Positions 9,302 to 18,392 of a DNA stretch of 64,000 nucleotides are shown here, one piece after another. The DNA comes from Terrirubrum flagellatum. Its GTDB lineage: Bacteria > Pseudomonadota > Alphaproteobacteria > Rhizobiales > Beijerinckiaceae. Made by a program: the position numbers and the translations under genes. Under the pieces are notes generated by a model, which did no database searches, was not told the DNA's origin, and was given only the letters and a program-made list of their open reading frames with translations. Position 1 is the first letter of the stretch, and the number at the start of each line of letters is the position of its first letter. Location: assembly GCF_022059845.1 (NCBI RefSeq), contig NZ_CP091851.1, forward strand, positions 3,100,001 to 3,164,000, given 5' to 3'.

Positions 9302-10399
9302 ATGGCCCATGTGGTCCTCAGAAATCTTTTGAAGACATACAGCGGCTTCAAGGCTGTTAACGACGTATCGTTGACAGTCAATGACGGCGAATTCGTCGCG
9401 CTTGTAGGCCCCTCAGGCTGCGGCAAGACGACCACTCTCAACTTGATCGCCGGGCTTATCCCGGTCACCTCTGGTCAGATCGCGATCGGAAACCGAGTCG
9501 TCAACGACGTCGATCCCAAGGATCGCGATATCGCCATGGTTTTCCAAAATTATGCGCTTTATCCGCAAAAGACGGTCTACAAGAATCTCGCATTCCCGTT
9601 GCAGATGCGGAAGCTGCCTCGCGACGAGATCGACCGAAAGGTCAGAGAAGCGGCGCGCGTGCTCGACATGGCGCATCTGCTCGAGCGGAAGCCGCGCGAG
9701 TTGTCGGGTGGACAACAACAGCGTGTTGCTTTGGGCCGAGCGCTCGTGCGCGCTCCCTCTGTATTCCTGATGGACGAGCCTCTTTCTAACCTCGACGCCA
9801 AGCTGCGCGTGCAGATGCGTTCAGAGCTCAAGCGCTTTCATCAGCAGCTCAAAGCTACGATCATATATGTAACGCACGACCAGCTTGAAGCTGTGACGAT
9901 GGCGGACAAAATGGCGGTGATGAACGGCGGATTCCTGCAACAATATGATACGCCCGCCCAGGTGTTCGCCCATCCGGTGAACATGTTTGTCGCTGGCTTC
10001 ATCGGCAGCCCGGCTATGAGCCTGATCCCGCTTGAAGCCTCGACGGTCAACGGCGGCGCCGTCCTGAGCGGATCGACGGACTGGACCCTTTCGCTATCGC
10101 CAGCCAACGCCCAAAGGGTGCAGCGCGCGAAGACAAAAAAAGTTGTGCTGGGCGCGCGGCATTCCACAATCAAGCTTAAGAAAACCCCTGCGTCTGGGGC
10201 GGTTCCGGCCAGGGTCTATACGGTCGAGCCGACCGGCGATGTAACCTTCGTGCAGGCGTCGCTCTCTGGCGCCATGGTCAATGTCAGCGTCCCGCCCAGC
10301 GTCGCGGTCTCTCCGGACGAACCAATCTGGCTGGAGTTCGACCAGGAAAATATCCACCTGTTCGATGGTGAAACCGAAATGGCTTTGAGGCCGAATTGA
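9302..10399 (+). CDS. Sugar ABC transporter ATPase, MalK/UgpC type
   Basis: A 365-residue ATPase. Walker A GPSGCGKTT is near residues 36-44, a Q-loop lies in VFQNYALYP, the signature LSGGQ is at 134-138, Walker B VFLMDEP at 154-160 and the H-loop His at about 192. Residues 230-365 form the TOBE/regulatory domain seen in MalK-like proteins. It completes the importer begun at 5896. Such ATPases are often shared between CUT1 systems, so it may also energise the permeases at 617-2427; this is speculation. Confidence 0.92.
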   Translation: MAHVVLRNLLKTYSGFKAVNDVSLTVNDGEFVALVGPSGCGKTTTLNLIAGLIPVTSGQIAIGNRVVNDVDPKDRDIAMVFQNYALYPQKTVYKNLAFPLQMRKLPRDEIDRKVREAARVLDMAHLLERKPRELSGGQQQRVALGRALVRAPSVFLMDEPLSNLDAKLRVQMRSELKRFHQQLKATIIYVTHDQLEAVTMADKMAVMNGGFLQQYDTPAQVFAHPVNMFVAGFIGSPAMSLIPLEASTVNGGAVLSGSTDWTLSLSPANAQRVQRAKTKKVVLGARHSTIKLKKTPASGAVPARVYTVEPTGDVTFVQASLSGAMVNVSVPPSVAVSPDEPIWLEFDQENIHLFDGETEMALRPN

Positions 10400-10496
10400 T
10401 GCAGCGCCGCGTCGGGCGCAATGCAAGAGTTCGCCCTCGGCTAGCTTCTCATTTGAGATATGTGAACGCTGGCGATAGCGAGAAACGAGGACTGCA

Positions 10497-11237
10497 ATGA
10501 CTCATACGCCTGAAATCGTGCGCCCGCCCAAGGAATTGGTCGATGGGCTGAGGGATATTGGAGCGGCGACGGTCGCGGGCACACTGGGACATATGGGCTT
10601 TCGCAATCCCCATATGGTGGGCCCGGTTGCGCAGAATCGCCACAAGTCGATCGTAGGACCGGCGTTGACCTTGCAGTTTATGCCGCAGCGTCCCGATCTC
10701 TTTAATGAAGGCGAGTACGCCGACCCGGAGACGCAGTTGCATCGACACGTCTTGTATCACGTCCAAGAGGGTGACGTCGTTGTGGTGGATGCGCGTGGTG
10801 ATATGAGTTCGGGCGTGTTCGGCGACATGATGTCGACCTACTTCAAAGGAAAAGGCGGCGCCGGCATCGTCATCGACGGCTGCATGCGTGATCGACCCAA
10901 TATCGAACGGCTTGACTTGCCGTTGTGGCTGCGCGGATGGACGGCGAATTATCACGTTCAGACCACGATTTACCCCAACGCCGTCAATGTTCCCATCGCA
11001 TGCGGCGGCGTAACTGTGATCCCAGGCGATATCATAGTCGCCGACGACGATGGGGTTGTCGTGGTCCCGGTGTCCATGGCGAAGGCTGTCATAGACGAAG
11101 CGAGAAAGCATAGTGAATGGGAAGTCTATTCACGCATGAAGCTGTTGGAGGGAGCCCCGCTGCAGCGATATTATCCGCTGCACCCCGATGCGAACGCCGA
11201 ATACGAGGCGTGGCGCGCCGCCAATAAGACCTCTTGA
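10497..11237 (+). CDS. RraA-family / HMG-CHA-aldolase-like protein
   Basis: A 246-residue protein of the RraA/dimethylmenaquinone-methyltransferase-like fold. The metal and substrate signature is visible in GIVIDGCMRDRPNIERLDLPLW (Arg-Asp pair in CMRD), followed by VNVPIACGGVTVIPGDIIVADDDGVVVVP, the conserved core of the family. True members are divalent-metal class II aldolases that cleave 4-hydroxy-2-oxo acids; others inhibit RNase E. In an operon with an acid-sugar dehydratase, cleavage of a dehydration product to pyruvate plus an aldehyde is the more plausible role. The start ATG at 10497 follows GAGGACTGCA. Confidence 0.85.
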   Translation: MTHTPEIVRPPKELVDGLRDIGAATVAGTLGHMGFRNPHMVGPVAQNRHKSIVGPALTLQFMPQRPDLFNEGEYADPETQLHRHVLYHVQEGDVVVVDARGDMSSGVFGDMMSTYFKGKGGAGIVIDGCMRDRPNIERLDLPLWLRGWTANYHVQTTIYPNAVNVPIACGGVTVIPGDIIVADDDGVVVVPVSMAKAVIDEARKHSEWEVYSRMKLLEGAPLQRYYPLHPDANAEYEAWRAANKTS

Positions 11238-11336
11238 TCCACAGACCGCTGGCGCTTGGGATAAGCGGCGTCCTCCCGCCCACTTCCCGATGTTGCCAGC
11301 TTCTCGCACCGCCTCTTCAATCTCGCAGGAGACCTC

Positions 11337-12494
11337 ATGAAGATCGTCGACGTCAAGACGGCTGTCGTCGCCTACCATGGCAAGGCCACGCTGGTGAGGA
11401 TCGACACCGACATTGGCGTTTCAGGCTATGGCGAAGCCAACCCCGACGCTGGAGCCGCAGCGATCGTCGGACTGATCTCCGAGTTGAAGTCCGAACTGGT
11501 CGGCGAAGACCCCCGCAATGTCGAATATTGCTGGGAGAAGATTCGCCGCAAACATGTGTTTTCCGGCGCGCAATCAGGAGTTTTTCTGATCGCGCTCAGC
11601 GGCATCGAGATGGCGCTTTGGGATCTCGCAGCCAAGGCGGCGGGCCAGCCTCTTTATCGCATGTTCGGCGGGAAATTCCGCGACCGCATCCGGCTTTACG
11701 CCGACTGTGGTGACGGCGACCACCCCTCCGGGTCCGTAGAAGGTTGCATCGCGAGAGCGAGGCGGATGGTTGAAGAAGGTTTCACGGCCCTCAAGTTCGA
11801 CATCGACGATCTCAGACACCCGGCCAAATTCGACGCTGTCAATCACACGATTAACGGCGCCGAGTTGCGATCTATGGTCGAGCGGGTCGCCGCTGTTCGC
11901 GACGCCATCGGACCCGACGTTGATCTTTGTATCGACTTGCACGCGCGGTACGATGTTCCAAGCGCTTGCCGCATCGCCGACGAGATGGAGCGCTTCAAAT
12001 TGCTCTGGCTGGAAGAGCCTATTCCGGCGGAGAATGTCGAGGCGCTGAAACAGATTCGGTTACGCAGCAAAACGCCGATCTGCGTGGGCGAAAATCTGTA
12101 TCTGCGTTGGGGCTTCCGCGAATTATTCCAGCAGCAGTGCGCCGACGTGGTGATGCCGGACGTCCCAAAATGCGGCGGTCTTTCCGAGAGCCGGAAAATC
12201 GCTCATCTCGCCGAGATCTATTATTTGCCCTTCGCTCCGCATCTCGTTTCCACGCCGCTTGGCACAATGGCGACCTGCCATGTCTGCGCGACAGTGCCTA
12301 ACTTCCTCGTGCTGGAGTGGCACGCCCTCGAAGAGCGCGCCGTGTGGGACAGTTACGTCCAAGCGCCCGACAATGGAAAATCAATAGTCGAGGATGGCCA
12401 CATCGCCTTGCCAGATGCGCCGGGAATCGGGGTTGAGCTGAATATGGAAAACGTCCGCAAACACGCGATCTTTGGTTTCGATGTTTTTGAGTAG
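11337..12494 (+). CDS. Enolase-superfamily acid-sugar dehydratase-like protein
   Basis: A 385-residue member of the mandelate racemase subgroup. Visible residues are Lys153 (LKFDID), metal ligands Asp200 (CIDLHAR), Glu226 (LEEPIP) and Glu252 (VGEN), and the acid/base His302 (APHLVSTP). The N-terminal capping domain covers about residues 1-120. The ATG follows CAGGAGACCTC, a good ribosome site. It is the last gene of the rightward importer-RraA operon, so a keto-deoxy acid made here could be the aldolase substrate. It differs clearly from the DgoD-like pair at 2.5-5 kb, so it probably has another substrate. Confidence 0.88.
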   Translation: MKIVDVKTAVVAYHGKATLVRIDTDIGVSGYGEANPDAGAAAIVGLISELKSELVGEDPRNVEYCWEKIRRKHVFSGAQSGVFLIALSGIEMALWDLAAKAAGQPLYRMFGGKFRDRIRLYADCGDGDHPSGSVEGCIARARRMVEEGFTALKFDIDDLRHPAKFDAVNHTINGAELRSMVERVAAVRDAIGPDVDLCIDLHARYDVPSACRIADEMERFKLLWLEEPIPAENVEALKQIRLRSKTPICVGENLYLRWGFRELFQQQCADVVMPDVPKCGGLSESRKIAHLAEIYYLPFAPHLVSTPLGTMATCHVCATVPNFLVLEWHALEERAVWDSYVQAPDNGKSIVEDGHIALPDAPGIGVELNMENVRKHAIFGFDVFE

Positions 12495-12860
12495 ATCACC
12501 CTTGCAGCCCATGGCGCCCTTTCGGCCAAACTCATTATCCGTCCCTACCAGCGTCTGGAGCATGCTCAACACATCTGCAGATGACGCAGGCGCATGATGC
12601 GCCATTCGTTTCAATAGACGCATGTTGCGCCGGGCAAGTTTGTGTCCCCGATGAGCGCTCAGGCGGCGGATATGATCGGGTTTCGCCATACGTCAGGCTC
12701 ATCGCGAAGCGAACGTCTGCTTACGAGAGCACTTTCGACCCGACGATCGGCAGCTTCGGGTCAATTTTTGGCATGGCAGAGCGCAAAATTTTGAGCACTG
12801 CGCAGCCTCGTTCGCGTTGAAACACGCGATGTCACACTGGGCGGCGCACCGAGCCTCTTA
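12495..12860. other. Intergenic region between converging operons
   Basis: No gene could be supported in these 366 bases. Short frames exist on both strands but lack ribosome sites and recognisable motifs. The one clear element is the terminator-like hairpin at 12737-12769, which would end the rightward sugar operon. Confidence 0.5.
12737..12769 (+). terminator. Candidate Rho-independent terminator
   Basis: GACCCGA at 12737-12743 pairs perfectly with TCGGGTC at 12756-12762, followed at once by AATTTTT. The arrangement suits termination of the rightward operon that ends with the dehydratase stop at 12494, although it lies about 240 bases beyond that stop. Confidence 0.5.
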
Positions 12861-13685
12861 TCATTGGCGTCGTGGCTGGAAGGTGTGCTCCTTCGCCGGA
12901 AATCGTCCGGCGCGAACATCGTCCGCGTAGCTTCGCGCGGCGTCTGCGATCAGCGGACCCAGATTTGCGAACCGTTTGACGAAGCGCGGCTGGAACTCCG
13001 AAAATAAGCCAAACATGTCGTCGGAAACCAGTATCTGGCCGTCGCACGCCGCAGAGGCGCCAATGCCGATCGTGGGAATGGTGATCGCCGCGGTGATCTC
13101 TCTCGCGACCGGCTCGACCGTTCCCTCCACCACGAGCGCGAAGGCGCCGGCCTCGGCGATGGCGACAGCATCCCCACGGATTCTAGCGGCTTCTTCGTCA
13201 GTATGACCCAGCGCGCGAAAGCCGCCAGCCGTGTTGACCATCTGCGGCATCAATCCGACATGGCCGCAAACCGGTATGCCTCTCGCGGTCAGAAATGCGA
13301 CGGTCTCCGCCATTTCCTGGCCGCCCTCTAGCTTCACGCCATCACAACCCGTTTCCTGCATGATCCGCGCCGCGTTCCGGAAGGCCTGTTCTTTCGACTC
13401 CTGATAGCTGCCGAAGGGAAGATCGACGATGACGCAGGCATGCGCGACACCGCGCCGCACGGCGCGGCCGTGAGCGATCATCATGTCGAGCGTGACAGCG
13501 ACCGTGGTCTCCATGCCATAGAGGACCATGCCGACGGAATCGCCGACCAGAAGCAGATCGCAATGTGGATCGAGAAGGCGGGCGATCGGCGTCGTATAGG
13601 CGGTCAGGCAGACGATGCGCTCGCCTCCTTTCCTCGCCTGTATCGCTTTCGTCGTCAGCCGCTTTTGTTCGCCTTGGGCGCTCAT
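12861..13685 (-). CDS. panB: 3-methyl-2-oxobutanoate hydroxymethyltransferase
   Basis: A 274-residue protein that transfers a hydroxymethyl group from methylenetetrahydrofolate to 2-oxoisovalerate, giving ketopantoate in pantothenate and CoA synthesis. Family landmarks are all present: [11 protein letters not shown] near the start, the metal-binding [10 protein letters not shown] at about 47-56, [25 protein letters not shown], and the catalytic-Glu region [11 protein letters not shown]. The length is normal (about 265-280). It overlaps panC by 4 bp (ATGA) on the same strand, so the two are coupled. Confidence 0.96.
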   Translation of the reverse strand: MSAQGEQKRLTTKAIQARKGGERIVCLTAYTTPIARLLDPHCDLLLVGDSVGMVLYGMETTVAVTLDMMIAHGRAVRRGVAHACVIVDLPFGSYQESKEQAFRNAARIMQETGCDGVKLEGGQEMAETVAFLTARGIPVCGHVGLMPQMVNTAGGFRALGHTDEEAARIRGDAVAIAEAGAFALVVEGTVEPVAREITAAITIPTIGIGASAACDGQILVSDDMFGLFSEFQPRFVKRFANLGPLIADAARSYADDVRAGRFPAKEHTFQPRRQ

Positions 13686-14560
13686 GCCTCGGCTCCCGCC
13701 AAGGTTTTCGCCTTTGTGCCGAGAACCCGATTGTCCAGGAGGCGCGTCGCTCCAACACGCACAAAGAGCGCCACGAGCGCAGGAGCCGACTGAAGCGACG
13801 AAAGCCGCTCCAGCGTATCGGGATGACGAACCGCCACCACCTCGGCCACAGCGAGAGGCTCCGTCGCGATAAAGCGGCTCAACGTGTTCTCAAGTTCCGT
13901 CGGGTCGTCGCAGCCCGCTTCGTAGAGCCGCTCCGCCTCTGCCAGCGCCCTGGGCACGATAGCCGCCGCCGCTCGTTCCTTCTCGCTGAGATAGACGTTG
14001 CGCGAGGAGCAAGCGAGCCCATCGGATTCTCGCACTGTCGGCACGGCGACAATGCGCACGGGTTGCGCGAGGTCTTCCACCATTCGCTTGATCAACGTGA
14101 CCTGCTGATAGTCCTTCTCGCCGAAATATGCGGACTGCGGCTGCACAAGGTTGAAGAGCTTGGTGACCACGGTGGCGACACCGGCGAAATGTCCAGGCCG
14201 CACCTCGCCCTCAAGCTTGTTTCCAAGTTCAGGCACGTCGACGACGGCTTGCATGGGGCGCGGATACATCTCTGCGACGCCGGGAGCGAACAGCGCATCG
14301 ACTCCCGCTTCGACCAGCATCGCACTATCGCGCGCGAGATCGCGGGGATATTTCGCGAGATCCTCGTTCTGGCCGAACTGCAGCGGATTGACGAAGATCG
14401 AGACGACGACGACATCGGTTTCCGCTTTCGCGCGAGAGACCAGCTCCATGTGCCCCCTGTGCAGATAGCCCATGGTCGGCACGAAGCCGATCGATTTGCC
14501 GTCGAGACGAAAGCCTTGGAGGCGATCGCGCAGTTCAGCGACCGTATTGATGATGCGCAC
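13682..14560 (-). CDS. panC: Pantoate--beta-alanine ligase (pantothenate synthetase)
   Basis: A 292-residue cytosolic enzyme joining pantoate and beta-alanine with ATP. The nucleotide-binding signatures [14 protein letters not shown] (HxGH type) near residues 29-42, FGEKDYQQV and SSRNVYLS are intact. The GTG at 14560 is chosen because it gives the normal start ([14 protein letters not shown]) and length; a frame to 14629 adds 23 unusual Arg-rich residues. It is the first gene of the panC-panB pair. No panD or panE is in the window. Confidence 0.95.
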   Translation of the reverse strand: MRIINTVAELRDRLQGFRLDGKSIGFVPTMGYLHRGHMELVSRAKAETDVVVVSIFVNPLQFGQNEDLAKYPRDLARDSAMLVEAGVDALFAPGVAEMYPRPMQAVVDVPELGNKLEGEVRPGHFAGVATVVTKLFNLVQPQSAYFGEKDYQQVTLIKRMVEDLAQPVRIVAVPTVRESDGLACSSRNVYLSEKERAAAAIVPRALAEAERLYEAGCDDPTELENTLSRFIATEPLAVAEVVAVRHPDTLERLSSLQSAPALVALFVRVGATRLLDNRVLGTKAKTLAGAEA

Positions 14561-14714
14561 GAGAACTCTGCTCCACTCTTGCGTCGCGGGCGGTCGTTTA
14601 CCGCGTCGCGGAGGCTGTCGCCACATCATCAGGGAGATGTGTCATCAGGAAGGACAGGACGCTGACAGACGAGGGCTGCTTAGCCTGGCCTTTTTGCGAT
14701 AACAGCTCACACCA

Positions 14715-14793
14715 TCACGAAGTTTGCAGTCTCATTTCAAGCTCTGGGAGGACGGCGAAGAGGTCGCCGACGAGGCCGTAGTCGGCGACCTCC
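14715..14793 (-). pseudogene. etfA: 3' remnant of electron transfer flavoprotein alpha subunit
   Basis: Read leftward, about 25 codons ending at the TGA at 14715-14717 give VADYGLVGDLFAVLPELE followed by MRLQTS. The ADYGLVGDLF...PEL ending is highly characteristic of the EtfA C-terminus (FAD domain). Beyond 14793 the frame becomes unrelated Arg/Gly-rich sequence, so the rest of the gene has been lost. The remnant sits 150 bp upstream of panC on the same strand. It is a scar of deletion or rearrangement, not a functional gene. Confidence 0.75.
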
Positions 14794-15740
14794 GTCCCGC
14801 CCCTTCTCCGAATACGTCAGCCCTGTTTTGGAAGCGCCTGATCATCGTCGGCACATCTTCAAACAGCGCCCGCCGCGCTTCAGTAGCGCAGTAGCAGATC
14901 CACGACTGCCCGCTCTCACTTCATCACGCGCTCGGGCCTTCGCACTTTGAACAGTCGGCCAGTCTTTTGCGATCGACGAATATCTCGGCAAACTGCCATG
15001 TCGACCATCCACCAGCGACTTTACGGACTCCAAGCCTTGATTCCGCAAATTCCTCCCTGTTTCCTTCCCTGCACCAGGGAAGGCCGGCATAGAGACGCCC
15101 TCGCACCGGACTGCGTCCGCCGCCACCGAGCCCTCGCGAGCAACGCCGGTGTCCCAGCTCTCTCAGACGCGCTAAATTTCAAAGGGTTGGCGGCGCACAC
15201 AGCGGTCTGCGAAGTCGAATTTCGCCTACTTGCCGGTCATTTGCGTCGTTATCCGATAAAAGCCTCTGGCCGCGAATTTCCGTGTCCTCGATACCGTTTG
15301 CTCTTGCAACGCGGGCCTTCCGAAGGCGGCGGGCGATCGCCTGAAACTAGCGCCAGAGAGCCGTCAGCGGTCCCCGCCGCCCATGCACCGGATCGCATTC
15401 GGGCTTCTTTGTCTGCGCGATGCTCTCAATCGCTTCGCGGCGATCCTCGGCGCTAACGCATTCGTCGTACTTGCCGTAAGGGGATAAGCGCCGACCACGA
15501 GAAAATCGGAGCTCGCCCCTAACCGTTGATGGCTCGTTGGCGCCATTTCCGGACATTGGCGCGCTATTCCCGAAGCGGACACTCCCCTCAGCATGAGGTG
15601 AGCTCCCCGGCAGGTCTTCGCCCGTCAATATCATCAATCTGGAATGAAAGGCTTATGTGCGGCTGTTCGGACGCAGCGCTTGGGAGATGTTCGCGCGCGG
15701 TGAGAATCTCATCAGTTCACGAAACTATGCGCCCCTCTGC
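14794..15740. other. Long non-coding or decayed stretch
   Basis: This 950-base region has open frames on both strands (for example 14947-15456 rightward and 15347-15637 leftward), but none shows a ribosome site, recognisable motif or a gene-like amino-acid composition. With the etfA scar at its edge it is best seen as degraded former coding DNA. No insertion-sequence ends were seen. Confidence 0.5.
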
Positions 15741-17087
15741 TTACGATCGAATGTCTGTCGCTTGGAGGGTTTCAGGCAATGCAGCGACGCAAACGAGGAT
15801 CAGAGCGCCGGCGCAGAGAAGCACAACGGAAACGGCCGATGAACCGAACGAGGACACCAGGAGCGTCGTCAAAATCGGTGTGACTCCGCCGGCGATGGCG
15901 CCAACCTGATAGCCAAGAGAGATAGCCGTATATCGATATCGGACGGCAAACAGCTCTGGATACCACGCGCCGGGCGTCGCATTGTTGATCCCGGCCGCCA
16001 ATCCCATCGCGGCTATGATGGCGATGATTACGAGGATATTTGAACCGCTACTTAGCATTGGCAGGAAGACGAGCCCCAATAGGCTGGTGACCAGTCCGCC
16101 AATGAGCGCGACCTTCCGGCGTCCTATGCGATCCGACAAAGCGCCAAAGGCCGGTGTCACAAATAACGACACGAAGGAAGCCAAGCTTAAGCCGGTCAAA
16201 TAGAGGGTGGCCGGAAGTTTTAAATTGCGCACGCAATAGTCGAGAGCAAAAAGCGTCGCGATGTTGAACAAGATCGTCTCACCCATCCGCGCGCCCGTTA
16301 TGAGCGCCAGACGCCCGGGTTGCTTGAGCAAAACCTCAGCGATCGGCGGGCGCGTGGGACGCTTGCCCGCCTCGCCTGCAAACTCCGGCGTCTCCTTCAA
16401 TTTATGCCGAATAAGAATACCAGGAATCACCAAGAAGAGGCTAAGAATAAAAGGGATTCGCCACCCCCACGCTATAAAGGCGTCATGGGGCAACATTGCA
16501 GCAACGGAAAACACGCCCGTCCCGAGCAGGTTTCCAACGGCGAGTCCAAACAGCGCCGATGATGCAAAGAGCCCGCGGCGGTGCGAGGGGGCGCTTTCGC
16601 TCGCCATCAACGCAGCCCCGCCAAACTCTCCGCCGTTCGCCAGGCCTTGAATGAATCTGAGCGCGACCAACAATATCGCAGCCCATATTCCAATATGATT
16701 ATATGTAGGCAACAGGCCCATGAGGACGGTCGCTGCGCCCATCATGACGAACGTCGCCAACATCGTCGGTTTGCGTCCGATCCGATCGCCGAGGTGGCCG
16801 AACAGCACGGCCCCCAATGGTCTTGCCAAATACGCAACCGCCGACGTCGCAAAGGCGAGCAGCACCCCGGGCGTTGGGTCGAAAGACGGAAAAAACTGAC
16901 TCCGAAAGACGAGGCTCGAAGCGCCGACGAAAATGGAGAATTCATAGTACTCGACTGTGCTGCCGAGAAGACTGCCTATCCAGATATTTGGCGATACCCG
17001 CGCCGTCTGCGTAGATGCGCTTGGAAGCGCGGAGGCGAAAGGAGCGATCGTCACGTCACGTTGTCCTTCGACCTCTTCTGTATGCAT
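15741..17087 (-). CDS. MFS transporter, metabolite:H+ symporter (MHS) family
   Basis: A 448-residue inner-membrane carrier with about 12 hydrophobic segments. Diagnostic MHS features are GSLLGSTVEYYEFSIF in TM1, GHLGDRIGRKPTML in the loop between TM2 and TM3, and RFIQGLANGGEFGGAALMASE in TM4. A second loop motif, GALSDRIGRRKVAL, begins the second half. Relatives import shikimate, citrate, alpha-ketoglutarate or proline betaine with protons. It is divergent from a LysR gene at 17451, the usual arrangement for an inducible carboxylate transporter. The substrate is unknown. Confidence 0.9.
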   Translation of the reverse strand: MHTEEVEGQRDVTIAPFASALPSASTQTARVSPNIWIGSLLGSTVEYYEFSIFVGASSLVFRSQFFPSFDPTPGVLLAFATSAVAYLARPLGAVLFGHLGDRIGRKPTMLATFVMMGAATVLMGLLPTYNHIGIWAAILLVALRFIQGLANGGEFGGAALMASESAPSHRRGLFASSALFGLAVGNLLGTGVFSVAAMLPHDAFIAWGWRIPFILSLFLVIPGILIRHKLKETPEFAGEAGKRPTRPPIAEVLLKQPGRLALITGARMGETILFNIATLFALDYCVRNLKLPATLYLTGLSLASFVSLFVTPAFGALSDRIGRRKVALIGGLVTSLLGLVFLPMLSSGSNILVIIAIIAAMGLAAGINNATPGAWYPELFAVRYRYTAISLGYQVGAIAGGVTPILTTLLVSSFGSSAVSVVLLCAGALILVCVAALPETLQATDIRS

Positions 17088-17450
17088 GCACGCCGAGCTA
17101 ATTTACCGGGGACTGCCGTATTCTCGTCGCGCGGTTCAACAGAGCAGCTTTTGGTCTGCGGTCGAGCCCTTCGGATAGCATACCGATCGGGCCAAAACCG
17201 TTGCGTGACGCACGCAAGCCAAGCTCTGTCTTAACAAGGGCGATCGGCCCGACGCCAAAGCGGTAATGCCCCTTCGCGATCGCTAGCGCGTCGACCTCGC
17301 TTCTGACGACAAGCACTCTGCCATGCATCGTGGGGACCGCACCTCGCAATTCCCGCACGGTACGATAAGCAAAAATGGTTGTAAAATTGAGATATTGTGC
17401 GAACTTATGCGTATTTTCTATAATACGCGGAGCGAGCTCCGGAGGACCTC
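17088..17450. promoter_or_regulatory. Divergent MHS-LysR promoter region with inverted repeat
   Basis: A 363-bp intergenic region between head-to-head genes. GCGTATT at 17409-17415 and AATACGC at 17422-17428 form a perfect inverted repeat with a six-base spacer, 23 bases before the LysR start and overlapping its likely promoter; its T-N11-A form fits a LysR operator. The LysR ribosome site is GGAGGA at 17441-17446. A leftward open frame at 17098-17358 has no ribosome site or recognisable motif and is not called. Confidence 0.45.
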
Positions 17451-18392
17451 ATGCAAGCGAAACAGTTAGAGGCGTTTCGACTTGTCATGGAAACGGGAAG
17501 CGTTTCGCGCGCCGCGGCACGGCTGAACGTGACGCAACCGACCGTGAGTCGCCTGCTGAGCGATCTCGAGCGGTCGACCGGCTTGACATTGTTTGACCGG
17601 AAGCAGGGCAGCATACGCCCCCGTCAGGAAGCCATGCTTTTTCGAGACGAAGTTGAAAAGGTTTTTCTTGGCGGAAATTATCTTGAACGGGTCGCGGCGG
17701 CGCTAAGGGACAATTCCGGCGTTCGCCTGCGAGTGGGAATCTTCCCGGCTTTCAGCGAAGCCGTGATGCCTCCTTTGGTCGCTGCTTTCCGCGCCGAATT
17801 TCCGAAAGTCAATCTTGCGCTCTCTATCACCAGCTCGTTAGCGCTCATCGAACAAGTGGCGGCCGGAGCTGTAGATTTGGCGATCGTCGCAGGGGCCGTC
17901 TCGCACGCCAGCGTGGAATCCGTTGCGACTTTCTCGATACCATGCGTTTGCGCCTTGCCAGCGAACGACCCGCTAGCCAAGCACAATATTGTGGATCTCC
18001 GCTCGTTGGAAAGCGAGAGCATTATCTGGATGGATTCTCGGTCGGAAATCACCTCCGGCGTTCGCCGCGCAACGCAAGCGCCGGGGATGCCGACCGTTAC
18101 GGGACTGGAGGTCAATCTGGCGCAGGCCGCGTGCAAGCTCGTCGCTTTGGGGCTCGGCCGAGCCATTATAGACCCCATCACAGCGAGCGGATTGAGTGAT
18201 CGCCGGCTCGTTCTTCGTCGCATCCGGCCTACAATAGAATTTCGATTTTCGATCATTCGCTCCGTTGTGCTCAGGCTCTCTGCAGCTGGAGAGGCCTTCA
18301 TCGAGCGTTTGACATCGAGATGCGACAGCTTCAGCCGCGCGGCGGAGCAATCGAAATCGAAACATCGTCGTGCGACTTCACATCGAAAGTAA
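17451..18392 (+). CDS. LysR-family transcriptional regulator
   Basis: A 313-residue protein. The N-terminal helix-turn-helix is classic (LEAFRLVMETGSVSRAAARLNVTQPTVSRLLSDLE, residues 6-40, described in parts) and followed by LFDRKQG. The effector domain spans about residues 90-295 (LRVGIFPAFSEAVMP, VDLAIVAGAV). The 3' end overlaps the converging hydrolase gene by 62 bp, so the last 20 Ser/Arg-rich residues are encoded antisense to it. It probably activates the divergent MHS transporter gene in response to that substrate. Confidence 0.92.
   Translation: MQAKQLEAFRLVMETGSVSRAAARLNVTQPTVSRLLSDLERSTGLTLFDRKQGSIRPRQEAMLFRDEVEKVFLGGNYLERVAAALRDNSGVRLRVGIFPAFSEAVMPPLVAAFRAEFPKVNLALSITSSLALIEQVAAGAVDLAIVAGAVSHASVESVATFSIPCVCALPANDPLAKHNIVDLRSLESESIIWMDSRSEITSGVRRATQAPGMPTVTGLEVNLAQAACKLVALGLGRAIIDPITASGLSDRRLVLRRIRPTIEFRFSIIRSVVLRLSAAGEAFIERLTSRCDSFSRAAEQSKSKHRRATSHRK

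Noticed and set aside
12381-12689. Leftward 102-codon frame over the end of the dehydratase gene
   Set aside because: Half of it is antisense to the dehydratase. The remaining basic N-terminal part has no recognisable domain or ribosome site.
17098-17358. Leftward 86-codon frame between the MHS and LysR genes
   Set aside because: It has no ribosome site or known motif and lies in the region that must hold two promoters and the inverted repeat.
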